Shown here in pieces: positions 11,614 through 23,369 of a stretch of DNA of 64,000 nucleotides (the stretch's first letter is position 1; every line of letters begins with the position of its first letter). Origin of the DNA: Caprimulgus europaeus (taxonomy: Eukaryota > Chordata > Aves > Caprimulgiformes > Caprimulgidae); assembly GCA_907165065.1 (NCBI GenBank), contig OU015528.1, positions 40,229,515-40,293,514 on the forward strand, given 5' to 3'. The notes under the pieces were generated by a model. That model worked only from the letters and a program-made list of their open reading frames with translations, searched no databases and was not told the origin of the DNA. The position numbers were made by a program, and so were the translations under genes.

Positions 11614-13199
11614 GTTTTGTATGCTGAACTTAATATATTTTCACACACAATATATAGTGCTATAATGATTTTTTTTCAGTACAATAATCCAGTGTCAACA
11701 AGATACATCCAAAACTTGTCATTTTCAGCTCTGATTCTGCAGTCAGATTTATTAGCAGAAGCTGAGCTAATATCTCAGAAGCTATTAATGGATTCACAAA
11801 CTGATAGCCTTGCTTGCATTTATTTGGCTTTTAACATGAAAGAATTAAAATTATTTTTGCTGTTCAGTGGACTTTGCTATTTATGGACTAGTCTAACCTT
11901 GATCTATTATATTAATTGATGTTGATTGTATAACTAAGGGAGAGGGTTTTAGAAGTAGCATAACATTTGCCTCTTTCTACCTTGTGCTGTAATGCAATTA
12001 GATCATGCAACCTAAGTAGGATCTGTAGGGGGAGGGGTTAGTAGCTACTGTTGCAAGTATCATCACTCATTCTGCTTTCTGAGTTAATGCTGGATTAGAG
12101 ACCTTGTAAATAAATGTGTCATACAAAGAAAGCAGACCAGGTACACTAGCATCTTTCAATTAGCATGATGATTATTTCAACTTTAATCAACAAATTTCCT
12201 CTAGGCTTCAGAAAAGTGACTCTAGGCAGAGTGACAAAAGGCCTTGGATGAATTACTACATGTTGAGCTAATATGCATTTCATCCATGAAGGTGAGTAGC
12301 ATGAGATCTCTGTGAGAGCATGGACTTAACTAAAGCTGCTTTCAGCAAGCAGGTCCATGCTACCCTATATATCTGACCTGTCAAGTAAAACTAATTCCAT
12401 TTGGGTAGGGTACATCTCTCCAAAGCCTGCATACTTCTGTAGGCATCTCTCTGTGGAAATCTCTGCTATTCAGTGAGTAGCTGGAGCCTCGTTTCATTAA
12501 ACTGATGCATCATGATACAAAGGTATAATAGGGAAGGAAAGGGGATTACAACCTCCGTCTTGTAGCAGATTAGTTTCAAATTTTTTTTTAGGAGATGCTT
12601 ATCTCATTTTCCTTTGAGGTTTGATTTATCTGTTTACTAACATTATGTTTGGTGGTATCTGTTAAGTTGTGTCAGAGATAATTTTGTAGCCTGAGCAAAA
12701 CACTTTCCTCCTCTGCCTTTTTTATTTTAAAAGAAATCCTAAAGAAAAAAAAAAAATCAACAAAATGGCTGGATGATAAGTCTAACCTGTCAGGTGTAGT
12801 GAGTAAACTTTCTTAATCTTAGCTTACGACAAATATGATGATCAATTAAGGCTTAAATGACCTTTTCCACCATTCTGTATGTCACTTATTATAATAAACT
12901 CAAGCCATGGCAATAAAATACTATTTGCTATCAAGCTTTCTAATGACAAAAAATGTTTTTTTAACTGTCTATTTTTCCCAAGAAATAGCTAAATAAACAA
13001 AGCTTGGTAGCAAGGAGTGAATAAATCTTAAAAACCATCTTTGATGATTTTTTCTCTAGTGTTTTAAGGTAAACATCCAATCTACTTTTCCTCTGAAGAA
13101 ATTGTAAAATATTACTACAGATTAGTGACAAAGGCTTTCATCTTTGGTGTCATAAATCATATCAATATAATAAAGATATGATTAATAAGTAAACAAGGA
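11614..13199. other. Unassigned AT-rich sequence
   Basis: No gene recognised. The segment 11930-12125 is slightly G-rich (GGGGGAGGGG near 12030) and ends with AATAAA near 12110. It could be a short decayed LTR, but ends and target repeats could not be matched. Confidence 0.45.
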
Positions 13200-14902
13200 A
13201 AAGCACAGCAGTGGCAGTGGTAAGTTCTGCAGCTGAGTGCGTGCTGAGGAGGGGAAGCGAGGGAAGTCCACAGATCTCGTGAGATGCAGTGGGGGTATTT
13301 CCAGGGACAACCATGGCACACTTATACAGCCCCCAGGGAGTGCGAGCGACTGGGACAGTCAAACAGGGCATGGGGCAGCACTTGGCACGGCAGTTCACAC
13401 AGGCAGGGCAAGCAGGGAAGGGCACAGGGTGGCTCGCTTTAGCTCTGCTGGAAGAGGCAATCCATTGCATCAACTAGCTTGCAGGTCTGCTACCAGGTGA
13501 AGTGCTCTTGATTCCTGGCAGTATGGTTGTGAGCACTCATCTGAGAGGTAAAACCAGTCCCCATTCAGGTAAACCACCAGAGATGTCTGATGCATCCTCC
13601 CAGACAGAGCTGGTAAGAAAGGAGACTTGGGTTCAGATGGCTGTCTCGATTGAGTGCCCTGAACCTCCTCTTGATGATAAAGGTGAGTACCTGTACTAGA
13701 TGTGCACAGGTGGATGATCTCTTGTGCCAGGTGGCTGAGCTGCAAGAAGCAGTCAAACGGCTGCATTGCATTAGAGGGACTGAGAAAGAGATAGGTTATT
13801 AGAGAATCATGTCCCACTAGGGGATGACACTGTGATGGAAGCAACTTGGTCCTTGATGACCCAGAAAAGCAGGGCTCCACTTCAGCCCACACCCTCCACC
13901 TTCACCACCAAAAACAGATTTGAAGCTCTCACACCTACAGAACCCCTTAACACACAGGACCAATATCAGAAGGAAGTAACTGCACCAGCACCCCTGTAGT
14001 GGATATTGGAAAAAGAAACACCCTCAGCTTGTTTGCTGATGATACAAAGTTGGGAGGAGTGGCTGGCACACCAGAAGGCTGTGCTGCCATTCAGCAAGAC
14101 CTGGACACACTGGAGAGTTGGGCAGAAAGGAACCTGATGAGGTTCAATAAGAGCAAGTGCAGAGTCCTTCACCTGTGGAGAAATAACCACATGCACCAGT
14201 ACAGGTTAGAGGCTGACCTGCTGGAGAGGAGCTCTGTGGAAAAGGACCTGGGTGTCCTGGTGGACAGCAGGCTGACCTGAGCCAGCACTGTGACCTTGGG
14301 GCCAGGAAGGCCAACAGTGTCCCGGGTACATTAAAAAGGCCAGGAGGCTGAGGGAGGTTCTCTTCCCTCTCTACTCTGCCCTGGTGAGACCACATTTGGA
14401 ATATTGTGTCCAGTTCTGGGCTCCCCAGTTCAAGAGGGACAGGGATCTTCTGGAGAGAGTCCAGCAGAGGACCACAAAGATGATTAGGGGTCTGGAGCAT
14501 CTCCCATATGAGGAAAGGCTGAGAAACCTGGGACTCTTCAGCCTGGAGAAGACTGAGAGGGGACCTTATCAATGTCTATAAATACCTGAAGTGTGGGGGA
14601 CAAATGGATGGGGCTGGGCTGTTTTTGGTGGTGGCTGGTGACAGGACAAGGGGCAATGGGCAAAAACTGGAACACTGAAAGTTCTATACAAACCTAAGGA
14701 AAAACTTATTTACTCTGAAAGTGATGTAGTGCTGGAATAGGCTGCCCAGGGAGGTTGTGGAGTCTCCATCTCTGGAGATGTTCAAAACCCACCTGGATGC
14801 TTTCCTGTGTAACCTGTTGTAGGCAATCTGCTTTGGCAGGGGAGTTGAACTAGATGGTCTCCTGAGGTCCCTTCGAACCCCTACAATTATGTGATTCTGT
14901 GA
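13200..14902 (+). mobile_element. CR1 LINE with internal deletion (5' region and ORF1 joined to distal ORF2)
   Basis: Plus-strand CR1. Positions 13200-13500 are GC-rich 5' region. At about 13690-13990 lies the end of ORF1: a coiled-coil stretch (QVDDLLCQVAELQEAVKRL, about 13706-13763) then a proline-rich tail and NRFEAL-like text, broken by several stops. At about 14005-14030 the sequence jumps into ORF2 at the reverse-transcriptase catalytic motif (FADDTKLGG), so the endonuclease and most of the RT are missing. The distal frame is then lost near 14274 by what looks like a one-base deletion before the MSQQ position. The C-terminal region ([16 protein letters not shown]) continues in another frame. 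The 3' end is the octamer-like GTGATTCTGTGA at 14902. Non-functional. Confidence 0.9.
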
Positions 14903-16821
14903 AGTTATTTCAGCTGAACACAATACACAGACAGGAATGAACTTTCCTCAGTATGGTCAAGAATAAGTTCATTAAGTCTGCATATGCAGTTTCATAATCT
15001 GTTTTCCTCATTTTTATAATGCTATTAACTAGCGTAAAGTTTGGGGAGGAAAGAGAATTTAAGAATTTGGGGGAAAAGAAGTATAATAAAAGTGGGTGTT
15101 TTTGCAAGTAAAGTTCAAACAAGACTGATTGCTTATTTAAACTTTTAGGTGGTCCTACATACTAGGAGTAAAACATTTTTACTGAAAAGAGGAACAACTG
15201 AAATATCCACAATACTTAGATAAAATAAAAATGCAAATAATAGATATAAAATCTCCATGGCAGGTTAAAAAAATAGATTCTACATCTTAAATAAATCCCT
15301 AGCTTTGTCCCCTTGTAGGTACACTAACTCTCTTATTTTTAAATAGTTCCTAAAATCCCCAGAAATGATTTTTATGGTGAGTCTTATGTGATAGCATGTG
15401 TGCCAGTTTACTCACACGGATTTCTTTAGAGCACCTACCTTGAAATAGTATTCTGAATCACCTTTTGTGGAGGCTTCTCACCGCCAGTGATATTGTTGAG
15501 AGCTCAAGGAAACTAACAGTCTAACTCAGCAATGATATGAAACACTACTGTAAATGCTCCTAAAATCTCCAGTACCCTATGGTTTTCTTATGAAATATGA
15601 TGTAAATAGACTTAGTGACCCTTAATGACAGGAGAGATAGCATATTTTCAAACAAGGCTCTCAGGAGTGACCACAACAGAGGAACACATGATAACTTTTT
15701 TGAGTGATGGATGAAGTCCTAGTTCCTGAGGTGGCACTTTCAGTCTACTTTTTCATTACTGAGTTTTGAGATATATGTCTATTGGATGTATGCCCCATTA
15801 TTTGAGAAATCATTTGAGTTGTTTTTCATTGTCTTCTTAGAATGACATTCACTTGACAAAACACAGACACCTATGATGTGAATGTCTGAGCTTATTTTAT
15901 TAATAAACAGAAAGGTTCTACCTTCATTGCACAGTGTGTTCCTTATATGTTTAGAAAGAGAAACAACAGAAATGAAAAGTAAAATAAATAAATGGAAATA
16001 TTGACCATGTGAGAGAGATTATGTGAGTTTTCTTATTTGGGTCATAAAAAATGAATTAGAAACACAATTATCTGTCCAATTCCATAGACTATCTTCTGTC
16101 AAAAATTGTAGAACTGGTACAGGCACTGTATTCTTCAATCTGAGCTAGTCACACTTAAGCTCTGCTATAGGCAATGCAGAAAAATAAGTATTTATACACT
16201 GTGATTCATCTCACTAAAAAGTCACTGTCTAAAATATATCAGATGAATTATGCCCTAAAAATGCCCATTTCTCTTCACTGGCTACAAAAATGAAATGGCC
16301 AAGTCATATACAGATGGAGGAATGGAGGAATTCCACTCACATTTTCCCTTAGTAATTTCTTTGTCTCTTTTGCTGCCTTTTTGGGGACAGCACATAAACC
16401 ATAAACCACTGTCTCCAGTTCCAAAGTGTGAACCTACAGCATGGACCTACACCTTTCCTACACCAAAATTATCCTAATTCTGACAATAACACAAGGTCAG
16501 ATCCTAGATCATCCCCACCCGTGACACTGGCTGGCGCATCTTGCCTGCAGTAGACTGCTACATGTTATCTTCTGTTAAAAAACTTGATATTGATTGTCTG
16601 TCCGAAGACAGTTCCTTTTATACATCTCACAAGCCAGTTCTCTGACTCCAGGTATCAGTCTCTGCTGTTTCCCCCCCAGCTTTATCCAGAACAGAGTTTT
16701 GCTGCTGCTGGAGTTTCTGCTCAATAGATTCATCATAGTATAACACAGGACAGACTATTACCTGCATGCCCCACAGTAAGTTCCTAATAGATTTACTCCA
16801 GGATATTTGAAAGTTGAAAGA
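14903..16821. other. Unassigned AT-rich sequence
   Basis: No gene, RNA or recognisable repeat seen. Confidence 0.5.
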
Positions 16822-17188
16822 GATACCCATTAAAGGGCTTAACAGCCACTTAAAGACTCATGTCATCAAGTTGTGTTAATGGGGGAAGTAAACTGCGATG
16901 CGTCTGTATCTTTGGCTCACTCACAGTATCTGTCAAGATCAGAAACTCAGTTCATTCAATGCATTCAAATGAAGTATCTGATTTTAGGTGGAATAAATTC
17001 TTTGTACAGGAGGATAGTAAGGCAGAGAGCTGTTTCATTTCCATGCGGTCACTGAACTGACATTCTGATTTTGACAGGTACTGTGGGTAAGTGAAAGATA
17101 CATATAAACTCTTCAGCCTAAAGATAGGACATCTATTGTACACATCATTGATCCCAATTCTCTTAACTTCTGAAAGTAATATGGTACC
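16822..17188. repeat. Long imperfect inverted repeat (hairpin-forming)
   Basis: Core arms 16906-16973 and 17034-17101 are 68 bp each with no gaps. By direct comparison 54 of 68 positions are complementary (about 79%), and several of the mismatches would be G-U pairs in RNA. The loop is 60 bp. Blocks such as CACAGTA, CTGTCAA, ATCAGAA, TCAGTTCA and AAATGAA pair exactly. Weaker, gapped complementarity seems to continue outward (GATACC at 16822 with GGTACC at 17183, and ATCAA at 16865 with TTGAT at 17148), giving an element of about 367 bp. It matches no repeat I know. It could be a palindromic nonautonomous DNA transposon, an inverted local duplication or a hairpin-RNA locus. Confidence 0.8.
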
Positions 17189-17400
17189 TTTTGTGTAGTC
17201 TTTGGTATTAAACAAAGAGCTTGGAAAGCTGACTTTTTTGACCGTAATCTTGACTCTTAGCTTCTTTTCCCAGAAGAAGCTTCAGGGTGTTACACTGGGG
17301 TAAGGCATGGGTTACCCTAGCGCTATGTGTGCCTGTATTGTCCACTGTATGGTAATATATTTTGGTTCAAAGTTTTGGAGTTTTTTGGGAGATGGAGATG

Positions 17401-17894
17401 TGTCCTGGTTTTAGCTGGAATAAAGTTAATTTTCTTCCTAGTAGCTGGTATACTGCTATGTTTTGGATTTAGGACAAGAATAAAGTTGATGACACACTGA
17501 TGTTTTAGTTGTGGTAAGGAGTGTTTATACTAAGTCAAGGATTTTCCAGATTCTCGTACTGCCCTGCCAGCTGAGACCATATGTCATCATGCCCAGTATA
17601 TAAACTGAGGGGGAGCTGGCCACAGGACACTGCATCTTGGGGACTGGGTGGCCATCGGTCAGCAGGTGGTGAGCAATTGTATTGTGTATCACTTCTTTTG
17701 CATATTTTATTATTTCTCCCCCCCCCCCCCCCCCCTCCGCCTCACACTTCCTTTTCTGTCCTATTAAACTGTCTTTATCTTAACCTGTGAGTTTTACTTT
17801 TTTTTTTCAATTCTCTCCCCCATCCCACTGGGAGGGATGGTGTGAGTGAGCATCTGTGTGGTGTTTAATTTTCAGCTGCAGTTAAACCAGAACA
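17401..17894 (+). mobile_element. Solo LTR, TGTCCTGGTTTT-type, plus strand
   Basis: A 494-bp LTR from TGTCCTGGTTTTAGC to TTAAACCAGAACA. It has TATATAAA at 17597-17604, an ATTAAA polyA signal at 17763-17768 and a pyrimidine tract including a 17-18-base C run near 17720. The overall text is that of an LTR I recall as widespread in bird genomes, usually assigned to ERVL-like families. Against that recollection this copy seems to lack part of U3 between about 17570 and 17580. The flanking five bases AGATG and GTATG match only partly, so the target duplication has decayed or been lost. No internal region remains. Related to the LTRs at 32053-32776 and 33739-34401. Confidence 0.9.
17597..17604 (+). 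promoter_or_regulatory. LTR TATA box
   Basis: TATATAAA within the LTR 17401-17894, preceded by a TGTCATCATG stretch that corresponds to the cAMP-response-like site seen intact in the related LTR at 32537-32544. Confidence 0.6.
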
Positions 17895-18991
17895 GTATGG
17901 ATAATTCCCATTGAGGATGAAATGATAGTTTTAGATTTACATGTCCTTACTTTGAGTTACGGAATTTTTTGCTTCCTTCTGTACAGCTTCTGGAATAAAC
18001 TTCGGATAGTTCATACTGTTGTTAATGCTAGATGTCAACTAACTCAAAAGAAACAATGCTTGGCATTTTGAGGACTAGTTTTACTTTTATTAAATGTACA
18101 GATATTGCAATCTGGTACCATCTTCCTGCCTTAAGTCTAAATAATTGAACTGTTGGAAATAGGATGTAAACACTCATACTGTATGTGCATGTTAGCTGGT
18201 CAAAAGAGTTTCTCTAAAGTTTATTAATTTCTTACTGGCCTTCAAAAGTGAGAATTGCCTGACTTCATTCTATCCTTCTCATTGTTAGATTCCTATTTAG
18301 AACAGATTCTGAACTTTTTTCTGTAGTCAACAGGTAGTTATAGAAACTTCCAGAGGGCAACATACCTTTCCTAAGCATTTAAAAAAAGCAGGATGAATTC
18401 AGTTATTCTCACTAAAGAGAGAGAGAAAGTGCAAGAGCAAGAGTAAGAGCAAAACCTTCGATTTTTGCATAGCTAAAATTAGGTGACATGAATATTATCT
18501 ACTTTAATATTTGGCAATCACATCTATAGGAGCAGTGATGACTTTACCAGAGAGATCAAAACCAAATGTGCCTTAGGCTTCCAATTGCTGGAGAACTTGA
18601 AACTTAACAACCAGCATTGTAAATACCTGCAACACCCATTTGCAATATATGTAGAAAAAACAGGAATTAACATTGTTTCTTGTCTTTCTGAAGCTACAAA
18701 ATTCTAAGTCAAACTAAAGAAAAAATATTGCTGTATATGAATAAAAGGAATTTGGAAATGCTAATTTTCCTTACTCTACACCTGCTTAGCAATTCTTACC
18801 TAAGCAAATGCACAAAACCACTAAATCAGACATATTTTTTCACCTCCTTTTTTAGTACTCTTGTATCATTTCAAAGTCTTATCTATGTCAAAGTAGTACA
18901 TGTGCAAAAACCGAATGCCAAATGTAGACTATAACTGCAGGAATATTGTTTTGTTTATTGATTTCTTGAGTGAATCTCTGTGACAAAAAAG
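17895..18991. other. Unassigned AT-rich sequence
   Basis: Nothing recognisable apart from a short purine run with AAGAGC-like hexamers at about 18414-18455. Confidence 0.5.
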
Positions 18992-19048
18992 TGATCTAAA
19001 CCTCCCCTCTTTCAGCTTAAAGCCATTTCCCCTTGTCCTGTCATTTCT
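18992..19048 (-). mobile_element. CR1 LINE short fragment
   Basis: About 57 bp matching the minus-strand form of the CR1 C-terminal coding region. TTAAAGCCATTTCCCCTTGT is the same text as in the CR1 at 58101-59550 (near 58349). Both ends are lost. Confidence 0.75.
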
Positions 19049-21948
19049 GTTAAACTACACAGAAATGTAGCTTGTGTTTATATACTGGCTTACAGTGTGC
19101 AGTGGCTTATAAAGAAGTGCAAAAATTTAAATTATTTAAATAGTTAGAGCCTTCCATTCTGTTTTGATCCAATGCCTTTTTCTGTACTTTCATTTTTTTT
19201 TCGTGGTGGGAGAGAGTCCAGGTACAGAACATGTATCAACAGGCACAATAGTGAGACTTGTTGCTAAAATATGATTGAATTCAGCATGATAAGTTATTCT
19301 TTAAGTGCTGTTGTGCATTTTTATTGCCTAGTAAGCAGTAAAATGAATGTGTCATTGGCTATGGATATAAATATATCTCAGCATGTTTAACTACTGCCTA
19401 GAATGTGTGATTTTCACATAGGCAAAAATCATATAAACCCAGATTGCCTAGTTGTGTCTATTTAAAGGAACTTTCAGCAGTAGTGCTAAGCAAACCAAAG
19501 GGAAAATTATTCAAAAATAACACTTATAGGATGAATGCAATGCATACTTGAGTGCATGTACAATTATGTATAATAAATTACACTTATTCTGTTCAGAATT
19601 GTCACATATAAGACTATAGTATTGTACATAACTGTGGAGGGATCACGGACCAGGTAGAGCTGTATGAAATATTATAGGGATCATATAGTACTTAAAAGGA
19701 CTGGATATTAGAAATATATATCATTTTTTTCCATCCACAAAATCTGTATGGAGAATATCTTCCATATCCATTAAGTGTAGCACATATTCAACATTTATTT
19801 TAAAAATTATTTTCTTTGCTGGAATAACATCTTTGCTGGAAATTAATGGTTAACTAACATAAAGCTTAGCCTGTAAAATGAGATTTTAAGAACTGGAGTA
19901 CAATGAAGAGGGAACTACTAGCAATACTGTTGCAAATGGGAAGATATAAGCACATGTAAGGAAAACAGAAAAAAAAAATCTTTTGCTGAATCTGCTCATA
20001 ATCAAAAAGCCAAGCTGCCTGATGTGAAGATTATTTTAAGAGTCTGAAACAAATCATAAACTTTAACTATATATGATTTGGGGACTATATTTAACTCATG
20101 TTAAATGACTAGTTTGAGAGCTAGTCCCTCTAGTAAGACTAATAAGAAGACAGGGGTAATATTTACTTATGTCTTCAGGGATGGGTGGACAATTACGGTG
20201 TGGAGAGTGTAGTAGCTACACTCTGCAGATAATATATCATAAATTCAGAACCACCATTAAGACCACAACTTTTGGTGACTAATAAAATGACAAATTTAAG
20301 TTCCCAAGCTCAGGTTCTGAAGGTATTTTGAAATAATTAGCGTGGTGATATACTTTATGTTAATTTTAAAACACACCTCTCACTGCTACTTAGCCAGTGT
20401 TTACAGTGGGAACAGCACAGCCATCTAGGCTAACACCCCCCTGCTTATTACCTGCTGCGATGAAACTGCAAGATCCCTCATACTAGAGCATCCAGGATGT
20501 TTCTGAACACCTACAGCTAGATTTATTAGAACAAAAATTGAAACTGGCTACATCTTTTAGGAAAGAAGAAGCTCGAAACAAGACAAAATAGAATACTTCG
20601 GTAACAAACACTCCCAGACCCTCTGCATCTGTGAAATGTAAGTGGTTAACAATACTTAGTAGTTTCCTGCTTGCAGCAGACTTTGCACAATCACTTTGGT
20701 TTCCCAGGAAAAAATCTCCCCAATCATCTGCAAAACCAGTCTATGTGTCTGCTCCCCATCAGTGCTGTGGGATTGCTGCTGTCTGTGTCTGCCTCTCCAT
20801 CCACCACTCAGCTTTCTTATAGACCCATGTCCCACATGAGTATGCTCAGCTGCTCTCAGGAAAAGACCAAAATTATCCTCCTTCCAAAAAGATGTTTAGC
20901 CTGTGTGGGCAGCTAGGAAGGACAACCAGAAACACAGTATTTGTACATTCTATATTAACACACAAACCATGAACAAATAGGTGAACCTGATTCTGCATGA
21001 CTGCAAATCTGCCATTTATTTTCAAATAGGGAGTTATGAAACAGGATATATTAACTATTAGAAATAGAATAGAAAAAAAAAAATTAAGTAGCAGTTTAGT
21101 AATGAAAGACAGTTACAGGCAACCTGTGTCAATTTAGCATTAGGTAAGCTAAGAAGTTAGATTGTGAGGTCATATTGAAGGCAGAAAACAGAGTACAGTT
21201 TTTCACAAGCAAATCTTAAAAAGAAACAATTTGGTTGCCAAGTCACCTGTAAATATATTTTTTAAGCTATCTGAATTAAGACCAAGCCATAAAATATTAT
21301 CTTATTACATGGTGTAGAGTAATAGACTTCATATTATTAGGATAATAAAGAGATTTTATAATAGAGATTACATTCCTCTGACTCTGAATATCTGCTCAGG
21401 CAGATATTCCCACCTGCAGATGTCCAAGATCTTTTTGGAGCTTAATCAGTTCACCTAAGTAAACTACTTTATGATACTAATTCCACATTAGTAGTTTTAT
21501 TAAATGTTCTTTACTTCTTAATTTTTCTGTTCATTTTTAAAAATATTTATTCTGTAGATACATAATAATATTTGAATGCATTTTATATCATTGTTGCATA
21601 TAAATTTCCCATCATCCTTATTATATTATTCTTTATTTCTCATTGTATGGCATGATTAAGTTAATAGGTAAAATTATTGCCTCTATTGACATAAAAGCTT
21701 AATGTCTTTATATTGGTTCCTTTGATTCTCATGATTTCATAGCTAATGTTTGGAGATCAGTGCATCACATAGGTAAGTACGTTTTCAGGGATGTTATTTG
21801 CAAGCTTCTTTGAACAGGCAGCACTACATACCCTTCACTGATCTGTTAACAGTGATATTCTCATTACATTTGAATACAACCATAAAGTAAATTTGTAAAA
21901 GAACCTTTCCTCATGCAGAAAAGCAGCCAATCTTACAGCTATGTACTG
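19049..21948. other. Unassigned AT-rich sequence
   Basis: About 2.9 kb without recognisable coding potential, RNA gene or mobile element. Only short A/T runs are seen. Confidence 0.5.
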
Positions 21949-22026
21949 TATGGCAAGGGGCATGGAACTTGATGATTTTTAAGATCCCTTCCAACCCAAA
22001 CCATTTCATGACTCTATAATTCTATG
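21949..22026 (+). mobile_element. CR1 LINE 3'-end fragment
   Basis: The last 78 bp or so of a CR1 3' UTR: GGCATGGAACTTGATGA, AAGATCCCTTCCAACCCAAA and the terminal octamer-like CTCTATAATTCTATG. The 5' truncation is extreme. Confidence 0.85.
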
Positions 22027-22231
22027 ATAATACTTTTCCAGATAGCTCATTATACTAGAACTATGTTAGTTATTGTTGCTATTTTTAAAAATTTTAGGAA
22101 AAAATGCCATTCACTCTGATATAGTCCACCAAAAGCAGTATGGCTAAAATACAAATTCCTCAAGTATTTGCTGACAGATATTTTAATTAGGGCAGCAACA
22201 AGCTATTCAGCTATATTTGGATACAACACTA

Positions 22232-23364
22232 TGTGGTGGGTTGGCCCTGACTAGAGGCTGGATGCCCACCAGAGCCCACTCTATCACTCCCCCTCCTCAA
22301 ATGGGCTGGGGGAGAAAATTATAACAAAAAGCTCGTGGGTGGAGAAAAGGACAGAGGGAGATCACTCACCAATTACTGTCACGGGCAAAACAGACTCAAC
22401 TTGGGGGAAAAAACAAATTTACTTTATTACCAATCAAAATCAGAGGATAGTGAGATGAAAAAAAAAAACAAATCTTAAAACACCAGCTCCATCCCTCCCT
22501 TCTACCCGGGCTTAACTTCTCTCCCAGTTTCCACCTCCTCCGCCCAGCAGCACAGGGGAACAGGGAATGGGGGTTGGGGTCAGTTCATCACATGGTGTTT
22601 CTGCTGTTCCTTCCTTCCCTGCACCAGTGTGGGGTCCCTCTCATGGGAGAATCCTCCACGAACTTCTCCAACGTGAGTCCTTCCCATGACTGACAGTTCT
22701 TCACGAACTGCTTTAGCATGGGTCCATTCCATGGGGTGCAGTCCTTCAGGAAGGGACTGCTCCAGCGCGGGTTCCCCACGGGGTCACAAGTCCTGCCAGC
22801 AAATCTGCTCTGGTGTGGGCTCCTCTCTCCACAGGCTACAGGTCCTGACAGGAGCCTACTCCAGTGCGGGCTTCCTGCGGGGCCACAGCCTCCTTCAGGC
22901 ATCCACCTGCTCCGGCGTGGGGTCCTCCATGGGCTACAGGTGGTCATCTGCTCCACCATGGACCTCCATGGACTGCAGGGGGACAGCCTGCCTCACCATG
23001 GTCTTCACCACAGGCTGCAGGGTAATCTCTGCTCTGGCTCCTGGAGCACCTCCTCCCCCTCCTTCTTCACTGACCTCAATGTCTGTGGAGTTGTTTCTCT
23101 TACATCTTCTCACTCCTCTCTCCAGCTGCAAAGTGTGCAGCTTTTTTAATCCCTCTCTCCCCTTTTTTTTTTTCTTAATTATGTTATCACAGAGGCCTTA
23201 CTGATGGGCTTGGCCTTGGCCAGTGGCGGGTCCGTTCTTGTAGCCGGCTGGCATTGGCTGTGTCGGGTCAGACATGGGGGAAGCTTCTGGCAGCTTCTCT
23301 CACAGAAGCCACCGCATGTCCCCCCACCGCTGCTACCAGAACCTTGCCATGCAAACCCAATACA
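22232..23364 (-). mobile_element. Long solo LTR (about 1.1 kb), minus strand, with internal unit array
   Basis: 1133 bp from TGTGGTGGGTTGGCCC to CAAACCCAATACA. The 5-bp flanks CACTA (22227-22231) and CACTC (23365-23369) differ at one base, which fits an old target duplication. The proviral sense is minus: the AATAAA signal appears as TTTATT at 22423-22428. The minus-strand start is TGTATTGGG and the minus-strand end is CCACCACA. I recall this LTR type from many bird genomes. Between 22623 and about 23030 are about nine degenerate units with a CCAGCGTGGG-like core spaced 40-51 bp. They keep long stretches open in several frames without forming a known protein. No internal retroviral genes remain. 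Confidence 0.9.
22623..23030. repeat. Degenerate tandem unit array inside the LTR
   Basis: Core hits begin near 22623, 22668, 22713, 22762, 22810, 22861, 22912, 22953 and 22993, that is spacings of 45, 45, 49, 48, 51, 51, 41 and 40 bp. Each has a CC(A/G)(G/A)CGTGGG-like core, followed where clear by a CCAYGGG-like half. The related LTR at 55668-56354 has at most one such unit (near 55930), so the array distinguishes two LTR subtypes. Confidence 0.75.
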
Positions 23365-23369
23365 CACTC

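Noticed and set aside
11930..12125. Possible short LTR ending near an AATAAA
   Set aside because: Clean TG...CA ends and flanking duplications could not be matched, and the text resembles no LTR I know.
22588..22959. 123-codon minus-strand frame (and overlapping plus-strand frames of 143 and 172 codons)
   Set aside because: They lie wholly within the solo LTR. Openness follows from GC-rich repeated units, and no retroviral or host protein is recognised.
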